Positions 1 through 5,271 of a stretch of 5,271 bases of DNA are shown here, piece after piece. The stretch spans positions 1-5,271 of the forward strand of contig JAAZEK010000582.1 of the NCBI GenBank assembly GCA_012512335.1. The letters are read 5' to 3'. The translations under genes and the position numbers were made by a program. Position 1 is the stretch's first letter. Each line of letters begins with the position of its first letter. Under the pieces are notes generated by a model. It did no database searches. It was given only the letters and a program-made list of their open reading frames with translations, and was not told where the DNA came from. The DNA is from Clostridiales bacterium. GTDB taxonomy: Bacteria; Bacillota; Clostridia; Caldicoprobacterales; DTU083.

Positions 1-43
1 AATCAAGACAATACCCAAATACGGATACCGTTTGGAGGAATAG
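1..43 (+). CDS. C-terminal end of an OmpR-family response regulator (partial, 5' cut by window)
   Basis: The frame starting at base 2 reads IKTIPKYGYRLEE and stops at TAG 41-43. This is the usual ending of the winged-helix DNA-binding domain of OmpR/PhoB-type regulators, where the recognition wing ends in a 'xTxxGxGYRxE' pattern; here the central residues are PKYGYR. Such regulators are phosphorylated on a receiver aspartate by the partner kinase and bind promoter DNA in the cytoplasm. Only 13 residues are visible, so the receiver domain and target cannot be judged. The stop lies 4 nt before the kinase start, and the kinase ribosome site (GGAGG, 34-38) lies inside its last codons, which fits translational coupling and a cognate pair. 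Confidence 0.82.
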   Translation, partial: IKTIPKYGYRLEE

Positions 44-47
44 CTTC

Positions 48-1436
48 ATGAGGCTATGGCAAAAATTATCCCTTATTAGCATTTCGATATTAACGCTTGT
101 GGTCATTACATGTAGCGCCTTATTATTACTCCATGCAAAAAACAATATTCTGCAATTGACAACTGAGAATGCACGAACAGAACAGAATAATTTAAGTGTC
201 TCCTTTTCTGAAATGGCAGACTATTATCTTACGGATGATATTAGCCCTGTTGTACAAACATCCGCCGTTAAATATTGTTTTTCGCGCTTTGCCAATGAAA
301 CCTCGGTATTGGTGCATAACACGGAAACGCTGTATTCATCAGTTAATATAAAGCCGGAAGAAATCCTACCGCTGACACAAGGCGGTGAGCAAGCGATTTT
401 CCTGGATGAAATAACCGGCCGGAATATCCTGATAGCAGGTGGTTATGTAAATGTGCTTTCCGAAAATTATAGTGTTTATGTCGTTAGAGATATAACTGAA
501 GTGTATAACAGCATAATAGAAATGTTTTGGCGCTTTGTCCTCATATCCAGCATTAGCATTGTTGTAGGTACGTCTCTAATCATGCTTTTGGTACACCGTG
601 CATCTATTCCTCTCATAAGGCTGAAGGAAATGACTCGCCGTATTTCCGTGGGGGAGTATGGTGAAAGGGTGAAAATAAGCTCTGAAGATGAGGTTGGCGA
701 ACTAGCCACTGATTTTAATACCATGGCAGATGCTGTCCAATTCCACATTGCCAGCCTGGAAGATACTGCGCAACGGCAGCAGCTTTTTATCGGTGGTTTG
801 ACCCACGAATTTAAAACTCCAATGACCTCTATGATAATCCATACAGATACCCTGTTGTCTACAAAATTAAGTGAAGAGCAAGCGCGACTTTCACTTTCCC
901 ATATCCATGAGCAATGTCGATGGTTGGAACAGCTTACCCAAAAGCTATTGAAATTGATTACTCTGGATGAAGCTATAAACATGAAGCCTGAGCCTTTGAA
1001 AAACTTATTTGCTGATATTGTTCGTAGCACATCAGAAACTTTGTTGGAAAGAAACACGCAGCTAAAAACGGAATGGGATAATGGTTCGTTAGTTATGGAT
1101 TATGACCTTATGAAATCTTTGCTTATCAACCTGATAAACAATGCTTCCAAAGCTTCGGAAGTGGGACAACCCATATTCCTTAGAGCCCGTGGAAAAGTGA
1201 TTGAAGTAATCGATTCGGGTAAGGGCATTTCAAAAGATGAAATCCCGCATGCAACTGACCCCTTTTACATGGCAGATCCTTCACGTAGCAAGGCGAAAGG
1301 TGGTAGTGGTTTAGGTTTGACTCTGGTTAAAAGAATAGCTGATGCACATAATGTCCAGCTTGTGATTGAAAGCGAGATCAATGTTGGCACCACTGTTCGT
1401 CTGATCTTTCCTGATAACAAAACCTTTACGTCTTGA
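48..1436 (+). CDS. Membrane sensor histidine kinase (HAMP - HisKA - HATPase), partner of upstream OmpR-type regulator
   Basis: This 462-residue protein should sense an envelope signal, autophosphorylate on histidine and pass the phosphate to the regulator encoded just upstream. The order seen is: membrane helix 1 at about residues 7-28; an extracytoplasmic sensor of about 130 residues (30-160) that I do not recognise; membrane helix 2 at about 163-182; a HAMP linker at about 183-235 with Pro188 and DEVGEL at 214-219; and a HisKA domain whose H-box GLTHEFKTP carries the phospho-acceptor His253. The HATPase domain follows, with an N-box (NLINNA, Asn365), G1 box DSGKGI (389-394), F-box DPFYMAD (from 404) and G2 box GGSGLGL (418-424). 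All catalytic residues are present and the length is normal. The ATG at 48 is supported by GGAGG at 34-38, 9 nt upstream. A decayed relative of its catalytic half lies near 4716-5130. It resembles VanS/BaeS-like kinases in layout, but the signal is unknown. Confidence 0.96.
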   Translation: MRLWQKLSLISISILTLVVITCSALLLLHAKNNILQLTTENARTEQNNLSVSFSEMADYYLTDDISPVVQTSAVKYCFSRFANETSVLVHNTETLYSSVNIKPEEILPLTQGGEQAIFLDEITGRNILIAGGYVNVLSENYSVYVVRDITEVYNSIIEMFWRFVLISSISIVVGTSLIMLLVHRASIPLIRLKEMTRRISVGEYGERVKISSEDEVGELATDFNTMADAVQFHIASLEDTAQRQQLFIGGLTHEFKTPMTSMIIHTDTLLSTKLSEEQARLSLSHIHEQCRWLEQLTQKLLKLITLDEAINMKPEPLKNLFADIVRSTSETLLERNTQLKTEWDNGSLVMDYDLMKSLLINLINNASKASEVGQPIFLRARGKVIEVIDSGKGISKDEIPHATDPFYMADPSRSKAKGGSGLGLTLVKRIADAHNVQLVIESEINVGTTVRLIFPDNKTFTS

Positions 1437-1491
1437 TAATGCTTTTTCTTAAGGAAAATGACATGATGAGTCAGAAAGGTAAGGTGTTGAT

Positions 1492-2925
1492 ATGAAAAAA
1501 TCAATTAGTATAATCCTTGCATTGTTACTGTTAACTACAATGGCTGCCTGTCAGAAAACGCCGGATAGCCCAATTGTAAAGGGGAAGAACCTGGAGAACA
1601 TAGTCGATAAGGCAATCGACAGCCCGGTTGTTGTAGAGCCGGATTCTGGAGATGACTTGCGTCAACTGCTAGAGGCTCCTGAGAGGTTCACCCTGAAGAC
1701 GGAAGGGGTGAGCGGTAATCTTGGAATTTATGTGGATGCCAATGTAGTTGTACCAAAAGCCGCAAGCATGCCTGTTGCCAGAGTAACCATGGGTCAGTTT
1801 AGCCAAGAGGATGTAAAAAAACTTTACGAAGTACTTCATGGAGATGCAAAACCTATCGATCCGGACTCGCCACCTAACAGTACCTATTATTTGGATCAGA
1901 TTCAGTACTTGCGTGAGAAAAAGACCTCAGGAGACTATGATGATAAGCTATCTGCTGAGAATATCGATGATCTGATTAATGAATTGATGGAACAAGCTGC
2001 AAGCGCTCCGGATAGCTATGAAGAAGTAGAACTCGATTTCTCCTTTCATGAAAACATGGATGAGAATAAGGGCCCATTAGGTTTATATGCCCATCTTAAG
2101 TTTAGGCCTGATGACAATACCATATCTGAAATCAATGTAATACAAGATTCATATGGAACCGGGGCGTACGCAGAATATATACGGGACAATATGAAGAATC
2201 AAGAAACAAATATGATAACGACTAACTATATGCACGTAGATAAAAGCGACTTGCCTGATATGATGCAAGATGAGGCAAAAAAATTGGCTCAGAATACGGT
2301 TACAAAACTAGGAGTTTCCGAATTTGTTTGTACAGGTGAAAGAATCGTTTCAACCGGTAGCAGTATATACGGCGAATCAACCGAACACGATGAAAACATG
2401 TATGAATTTATGTTTACTCGCAAAATCAATGAAGTGCCTATTACATATACCAATGATGAAGGCTTGACTACAGTTCACGATGCATATTTTCAACCTTGGA
2501 TGTATGAAACAATACGAATCTTTATTGACGATGAAGGTGTATTCTACCTGAAGTGGAGTTCGCCCTATGTCGTAAAAGAAATCGTATCCGAATCGTCAAC
2601 AATGCTGCCCTTCTCCGATATTCAAGATATCTTTGAAGAGATGGCGCCAATTATATATGATAATTGGGATCGAGATGAGATGTATTCCTATGAGATGAAG
2701 GTGACCGAAGCTCGCCTTGGCCTTATGCGGGTAACCGAACAGGATGTAGGTGACAGCGGGCTCATTATTCCAGTGTGGGATTTCTTCGGAACGCTGACGC
2801 TCAAGAGCAAACCCGGGCAGCCAACTGTGGCCGAAGGCGATGACGGTGGTCTCTATACTTATACTTCATTCCTTACCATTAACGCCATAGACGGCAGCAT
2901 TATTGATAGAGAACTTGGGTATTGA
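1492..2925 (+). CDS. DUF6034-type secreted lipoprotein
   Basis: This 477-residue exported lipoprotein lies 55 nt after the kinase gene. The N-terminus has Lys2-Lys3, a hydrophobic core at residues 5-16 and a lipobox ending MAAC, so cleavage before Cys20 and lipid anchoring to the outer membrane face is expected. The mature part is acidic and looks all-globular, without further membrane segments. Its overall pattern matches what I recall of the clostridial DUF6034 family, whose function is unknown. The C-terminal half appears to contain two PepSY-like units. One has a helix at 253-270 followed by strands with VPITY (from 315). The other has a helix at 372-385 followed by DSGLIIPVWDFFG (421-433) and a closing INAIDGSIIDRELGY end. 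The PepSY likeness is my inference. The start follows AAGGTG at 1481-1486, a weak to moderate ribosome site. A damaged paralogue follows at 3093-4199. No terminator is seen between them. A role as accessory or target of the two-component system is inferred from position only. Confidence 0.9.
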   Translation: MKKSISIILALLLLTTMAACQKTPDSPIVKGKNLENIVDKAIDSPVVVEPDSGDDLRQLLEAPERFTLKTEGVSGNLGIYVDANVVVPKAASMPVARVTMGQFSQEDVKKLYEVLHGDAKPIDPDSPPNSTYYLDQIQYLREKKTSGDYDDKLSAENIDDLINELMEQAASAPDSYEEVELDFSFHENMDENKGPLGLYAHLKFRPDDNTISEINVIQDSYGTGAYAEYIRDNMKNQETNMITTNYMHVDKSDLPDMMQDEAKKLAQNTVTKLGVSEFVCTGERIVSTGSSIYGESTEHDENMYEFMFTRKINEVPITYTNDEGLTTVHDAYFQPWMYETIRIFIDDEGVFYLKWSSPYVVKEIVSESSTMLPFSDIQDIFEEMAPIIYDNWDRDEMYSYEMKVTEARLGLMRVTEQDVGDSGLIIPVWDFFGTLTLKSKPGQPTVAEGDDGGLYTYTSFLTINAIDGSIIDRELGY

Positions 2926-2949
2926 CTCCTGACCTACTTACATCATAAT
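2922..2949 (+). promoter_or_regulatory. Candidate sigma-A-type promoter overlapping the first lipoprotein gene's stop codon
   Basis: TTGACT (2922-2927) and CATAAT (2944-2949) are separated by 16 nt; each matches five of six consensus bases. The -35 box overlaps the TGA stop (2923-2925). It points toward the second lipoprotein copy. It could be a chance match in AT-rich sequence, and part of it is fixed by the conserved C-terminal codons. Confidence 0.3.
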
Positions 2950-2960
2950 TCATAGCTTTC

Positions 2961-3092
2961 TTTCATTATGTCCATATAAATCCGCAAAATGGCAGATAAG
3001 CTGTTAAAAGCCTTTTTCGACGACATAGAGCTATATGAGGTTTCTTCTTTGAGGAGAAGACCAAAAGTCAAATCCAGGATGAGATCATTCAG
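2961..3092 (+). pseudogene. Broken 5' part of the second lipoprotein gene (two opposite single-base shifts)
   Basis: This stretch still encodes recognisable lipoprotein sequence, but in alternating frames. Frame A (2964-2987) gives HYVHINPQ. A second frame, beginning at ATG 2989, gives MADKLLKAFFDDIELYE (2989-3039). Frame A then resumes at 3039 with GFFFEEKTKSQIQDEIIQ and runs without a stop into the open frame beginning at TTG 3093. The joined string aligns with residues of the first lipoprotein around VTMGQFSQEDVKKLYEVLHGD. Removing one A from the AAAA run at 2986-2989 and adding one base near the GG at 3039-3040 would give one open frame from 2949 to 4199. Even then no signal peptide or start codon is present upstream: TAA lies in frame at 2946-2948, so roughly 95 N-terminal residues are missing. 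The 35-residue reading frame 2989-3096 is this fragment, not a separate gene. Confidence 0.6.
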
Positions 3093-4199
3093 TTGAAAAA
3101 TGAGCTGGCTAATCTGGACCCAAGCTCAAAAAGTCCATACCCGATAGAAAACCTGGATGATATAAAAAGCTTGGATGACCTGCCGGAAGAGGTGCGAAAA
3201 TTGGGCATTGGAGAGGATATATTCCTTCAGATTCATATAAACAATCTAAAGGAAGCATATAAAACTGCTCCTGATAATCCGCCCCCGCCCATACCCTTTG
3301 CCGGTGAATTTCGTAAAATGAGTGATAGTGTCAGTGATTTCCGTATTATGCATGCTGCTCCAAAGCCTGCGGATGACAGATATGAAAGTTTGATATTCAT
3401 GAATAGTCAGGAAGTGAATGTGGATTCCGTCTGTTATACAAACGAGATAGGATATTTTGAAAAGGGATTTGGAAGCTACTCCTCTTTGGATACCCTAGCC
3501 CAACTCGGATTTGAGGAAATCTCTTTTGATGTTCAGATAACAGAGGAAGAGGCTATAAGGAAAGCGGAAGATTTGCTAAATAAGGCAGTAATAGACGACA
3601 TGATCCTTTGGTCTGCAGAACAGGCTTATGGAGGTTCACGAACAATGGGTTCCATTCATGCAGGTCAAATTGGGAATAAAGCCCCAAGAAGATGCGTCTA
3701 CCTGTTGAAATATGTACGGGAAATTGATGGTGTTCCCTTAACCGATACCGGTGCAGGTGGCACGGAACCGGACGAGTCGCTGGAAGGTTCCAATTATGTA
3801 GCGGGGTGGGCTTATGAAGAGATGAACTTTGCCGTTGATGACAGTGGGATTGTAGAGTTTGAATGGAAGAATCCCTATCATATAGAGGATCAAATTACGG
3901 ATCACACCAATATGATTTCTCTGGAGGACGCAAAGAATATTTTTGAAAAGATGTTTTTCGTAACAAGTCCCTATGCAGTTGTTATAGAAGAGGATGTCAC
4001 GATTGAGATTAACAAGATAGTGTTGGGGCTGACGCGGGTCACCGAGCAGAACAAGCGGGATTCCGGGCTGCTTGTCCCCGTGTGGGATTTCTTTGGCACT
4101 TTAACGATCGATGGCAAATCATCATACGGTGTAAATTACAGCTTTCTTACTATAAATGCCATAGACGGCAGCATTATTGACAGAGAGCTTGGATACTAG
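3093..4199 (+). CDS. N-terminally truncated DUF6034-type paralogue, probably a decaying gene
   Basis: The open frame of 368 residues is clearly homologous to the C-terminal three quarters of the lipoprotein at 1492-2925. Shared landmarks are a helical ITEEEAIRKAEDLL segment (149 on), a GVPL strand (213-216), NPY-type motif, the second helix from 275, RVTEQ, DSGLLVPVWDFFG (from 323) and an identical 15-residue ending INAIDGSIIDRELGY. Unlike the first copy it has no signal peptide or lipobox, so a protein made from TTG 3093 would stay in the cytoplasm, away from where this family acts. The TTG has only a poor ribosome site (AGGA at 3076-3079, 13 nt away), and the frame stays open upstream to 3039, so the start is arbitrary. 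The 5' homology is frameshifted (see 2961-3092). The body has no internal stops, which suggests recent damage, a sequencing error, or an unrecognised start. Its stop abuts the transposase fragment with no intergenic space. Confidence 0.72.
   Translation: MKNELANLDPSSKSPYPIENLDDIKSLDDLPEEVRKLGIGEDIFLQIHINNLKEAYKTAPDNPPPPIPFAGEFRKMSDSVSDFRIMHAAPKPADDRYESLIFMNSQEVNVDSVCYTNEIGYFEKGFGSYSSLDTLAQLGFEEISFDVQITEEEAIRKAEDLLNKAVIDDMILWSAEQAYGGSRTMGSIHAGQIGNKAPRRCVYLLKYVREIDGVPLTDTGAGGTEPDESLEGSNYVAGWAYEEMNFAVDDSGIVEFEWKNPYHIEDQITDHTNMISLEDAKNIFEKMFFVTSPYAVVIEEDVTIEINKIVLGLTRVTEQNKRDSGLLVPVWDFFGTLTIDGKSSYGVNYSFLTINAIDGSIIDRELGY
4158..4180 (+). repeat. 23-nt direct repeat with 2884-2906 (3' ends of the two lipoprotein genes)
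   Basis: The 23 bases from GCCATAGACGG to the run ATTATTGA are identical at 2884-2906 and 4158-4180, spaced 1274 nt apart. They encode AIDGSII near the C-terminus of both paralogues. The identity is part of homologous coding sequence rather than a separate element, but it is long enough to support recombination between the copies. Confidence 0.85.
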
Positions 4200-4614
4200 A
4201 ATATTACTAGACATGAGTAAAGCGTTGGATAGGTGGATGGTATTCATAGAGGATTCACCGGAGGAGGTGTTGGAAATGGCAAAAAGAGAGGAACCTGCCA
4301 TCACAAGAGCGGAAGAGGTATTAAAGCAGTTGGGAAGCTTTGATGAAATCAAACGATATTATGAAGCTAGAGAAATGGCTATACATGATGAGATAAGCAG
4401 GATTACCAGCGCCAGGGAAGAAGGCAGAGAAGAAGGCAGAGAAGAAGGCAGAGCGGCAGGCATAGAAGAAGGCAGGGAAGTAGGCAGAGAAGAAGGCGTA
4501 AGAAAGAAGGCTATGCAGATAGCCGAAAGTCTGCTGGGTATCCTTGATAATCGGACAATATCCGAAAAAACTGGATTGTCTTTAGAGGATGTTGGGAAAC
4601 TCAGAACTCAATAA
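4177..4614 (+). pseudogene. C-terminal fragment of an Rpn-family recombination-promoting nuclease / PD-(D/E)XK transposase
   Basis: The open frame of up to 145 residues matches the C-terminal part of Rpn (RpnA-E/YhgA-like, PDDEXK_2) proteins, which cut DNA and promote recombination; full members are usually about 280-320 residues. Seen here are the linker region ALDRWMVFIED...EEVLEMA, a PAITRAEEVLKQL helix, the YEAREMAIHDEIS helix, a seven-unit REEG repeat (residues 80-107), and the closing helix-turn AESLLGILDNRTISEKTGLSLEDVGKLR that is typical of the family's end. The nuclease core with its D and E-x-K residues is absent, so it should be inactive. The TTG at 4177 lies inside the preceding gene; recognisable homology begins only near 4201, just after that gene's TAG. 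An internal ATG at 4213 has no ribosome site. I therefore read it as a remnant joined by deletion, not a real overlapping gene. Confidence 0.75.
4414..4497 (+). repeat. Seven tandem 12-nt units encoding REEG-type repeats
   Basis: Seven consecutive in-frame 12-base units of the form AGAGAAGAAGGC occur: AGG, AGA, AGA, AGA, ATA, AGG and AGA begin successive units. They encode REEG, REEG, REEG, RAAG, IEEG, REVG, REEG. The second, third and seventh units are identical; the fourth is the most diverged. Such charged repeats form a helical tail in many Rpn-type proteins and can expand or contract by slippage in whole codons. Confidence 0.93.
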
Positions 4615-4640
4615 CTCATATGGAATAGGTACCAATTTAC

Positions 4641-4673
4641 AAAGGCATAAGAGATATAAAGTCTTATGCCTTT
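4641..4673 (+). terminator. Rho-independent-type hairpin after the transposase fragment
   Basis: AAAGGCATAAGA (4641-4652) and TCTTATGCCTTT (4662-4673) form a perfect 12-bp stem with a 9-nt loop, 27 nt after the stop codon. The 3' arm ends in TTT and runs into ACTTATG, so the U-tract is short; the A-run at the 5' base would also let it act on the - strand. It is well placed to end transcription of the upstream genes. Confidence 0.7.
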
Positions 4674-4715
4674 ACTTATGTAACAAGCGATGCTTCCGGA
4701 CCAAATTAGTAGTTA

Positions 4716-5130
4716 AGCTTTTTATCGGTGGTTTAATCATGAATTTAAAACTCCAATGACTTCTATGATAATCCATACAGAGACACTGTTATCTACAAAT
4801 TTAAGTTTAGAACAAACGTAAAACGGAATCTATGAATTTTAGCATATATATGTGGTCAATCGTCATGAAATCGGGTACAATGGTTGTATAACCCATTCAG
4901 GCTATTTAATCTCCTTTCTGGTTTCGGCTACCATAAGGATATCATATGGAATTAGAACAAGATGATTTAGCATAGAAAAGAGTGATATCGAAAACCCTGT
5001 TGGAGGATATGGGATAAACAGTATTATAAGGATATAAAAGTAAGCAACTCCATATTACGGGTATTTAGACGATAATTTAGTAGCAAAACAGATAAGTGAT
5101 CACGCACATTGACAATTGAATACGAGAATA
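4716..5130 (+). pseudogene. Decayed second copy of the sensor histidine kinase catalytic region
   Basis: Bases 4716-4821 align with 781-887 of the intact kinase at about 86% identity (hand count: 14 mismatches, one deleted base). They cover the H-box; the single deletion shifts the frame at the phospho-acceptor His, and TAA ends the matching frame at 4819-4821. Weaker blocks follow in the same order: QWLY..FRLFNLL (4878-4912) against RWLE..KLLKLI; RVISKTLLE (4979-5005) against RSTSETLLE; TGGGATAA (5010-5017); VSNSILRVFRR (5040-5072) against VGQPIFLRARG; LVAKQISDHAH (5077-5109) and IEYEN (5115-5129) against LVKRIADAH and IESEI. Stops, frameshifts and deletions, including most of the N-box and G1/F boxes, break it, so no kinase can be made. 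The left edge is abrupt at AGCTTTTTATC; no 5' kinase sequence is seen before it. The first block is certain; the later blocks are individually weak but colinear. Confidence 0.78.
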
Positions 5131-5164
5131 AACAAAAATAAGCATAAAAAAGGGTACGACAAAA

Positions 5165-5181
5165 AGACCTTAGAAAGGTCT
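5165..5181 (-). terminator. Small hairpin, possible weak terminator for - strand transcription
   Basis: AGACCTT (5165-5171) and AAGGTCT (5175-5181) form a 7-bp perfect stem with a 3-nt loop. On the - strand it is followed by TTTTG, while on the + strand it is followed by GAAAAAAATT rather than a U-tract. If it acts as a terminator it would serve a gene reading leftward from beyond the window, which cannot be seen. Confidence 0.3.
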
Positions 5182-5200
5182 GAAAAAAATTGACTACATT

Positions 5201-5271
5201 AGCTGGAGCTGAATAGCTTAAAAATTAGCTCGCTGTAGCAAGGGAAGCTGATTCAATCAAGTCCACCAGCT
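5201..5271. repeat. Nested imperfect inverted repeats at the window edge
   Basis: AGCTGG (5201-5206) is complementary to CCAGCT (5266-5271), and GAATAGCT (5211-5218) pairs with AGCTGATTC (5246-5254) with one bulged base. Several extra AGCT motifs lie between. They could fold together as one stem, but the window ends on the outer arm, so its true extent is unknown and chance pairing is possible. Confidence 0.25.

Larger units (their letters stand above)
5131..5271. other. A-rich non-coding tail, no gene recognised
   Basis: After the last kinase-like block the sequence is A-rich (several runs of five to seven A) and has stops in all + frames. I see no ribosome site with a usable start, no RNA gene and no insertion-sequence end. 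Small inverted repeats are noted separately. A feature could begin here and continue past the window edge. Confidence 0.5.

Noticed and set aside
476..1057. 193-codon open frame on the - strand
   Set aside because: It lies wholly inside the intact kinase gene, shows no recognisable protein features, and is an antisense shadow of it.
1265..1504. 79-codon open frame on the - strand across the kinase end
   Set aside because: It is antisense to the conserved F-box/G2-box codons, with no recognisable protein features.
2989..3096. Small + strand frame of 35 codons starting MADKLLKAFF
   Set aside because: Its first 17 residues are family sequence of the second lipoprotein copy; after the frameshift it is nonsense, so it is not an independent small gene.
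4122..4352. 76-codon open frame on the - strand
   Set aside because: It is antisense to the lipoprotein end and transposase fragment, and no family resemblance is seen.
4414..4497. Short regular repeats as a possible CRISPR array
   Set aside because: The units are 12 nt, contiguous without spacers and in a coding frame, which is a protein tail repeat.
5109..5140. TTGACA at 5109-5114 as a promoter -35 box
   Set aside because: No acceptable -10 box is found 15-19 nt downstream, and the bases are explained as remnant kinase sequence.
5190..5271. Possible start of a new coding region (reading with LAVAREADSIKSTS near the end)
   Set aside because: The frame has two nearby stops and no ribosome site or start codon, and the fragment is too short to assign to any family.

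Overview
The window looks like a piece of a low-to-moderate GC Firmicute chromosome, most likely from class Clostridia. The evidence is the purine-rich Shine-Dalgarno sites, the lysine-rich lipoprotein signal with a Firmicute-type lipobox, the OmpR-type regulator and HAMP kinase pair, and a C-terminal piece of an Rpn/PD-(D/E)XK transposase-nuclease with an REEG-repeat tail, a family very abundant in clostridia. Species cannot be named from the sequence alone. Every supported gene is on the + strand.

Positions 1-2925 are an intact cell-envelope signalling module. It holds the last 13 codons of an OmpR-family response regulator, a complete membrane sensor histidine kinase (48-1436), and a complete secreted lipoprotein of the clostridial DUF6034 type (1492-2925). 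The spacings are 4 and 55 nt, so one transcript is likely. The simplest reading is that the kinase and regulator form a two-component system and that the lipoprotein works with or under it at the outer face of the membrane.

Positions 2926-4614 hold a second, damaged copy of the lipoprotein gene (open from 3093 to 4199). It has no signal peptide, and its 5' homology (about 2961-3092) is broken by two opposite single-base shifts. Directly abutting its stop codon is the C-terminal fragment of an Rpn-type recombination-promoting nuclease/transposase (about 4201-4614), followed by a hairpin terminator (4641-4673).

Positions 4674-5271 have no intact gene. Reading this stretch against the first kinase shows a colinear, decayed second copy of its catalytic half (about 4716-5130). 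The first 106 nt are about 86% identical to the H-box region, followed by progressively weaker blocks with stops, frameshifts and deletions. The last 140 nt hold only A-rich sequence and small inverted repeats.

Taken together the locus reads as a repeated [kinase - DUF6034 lipoprotein] array. The first unit is intact; the second has been eroded and broken by recombination with a transposase-like element. I did not find a convincing new biological system. The best leads are the kinase/lipoprotein partnership and the duplication-and-decay history of the locus.
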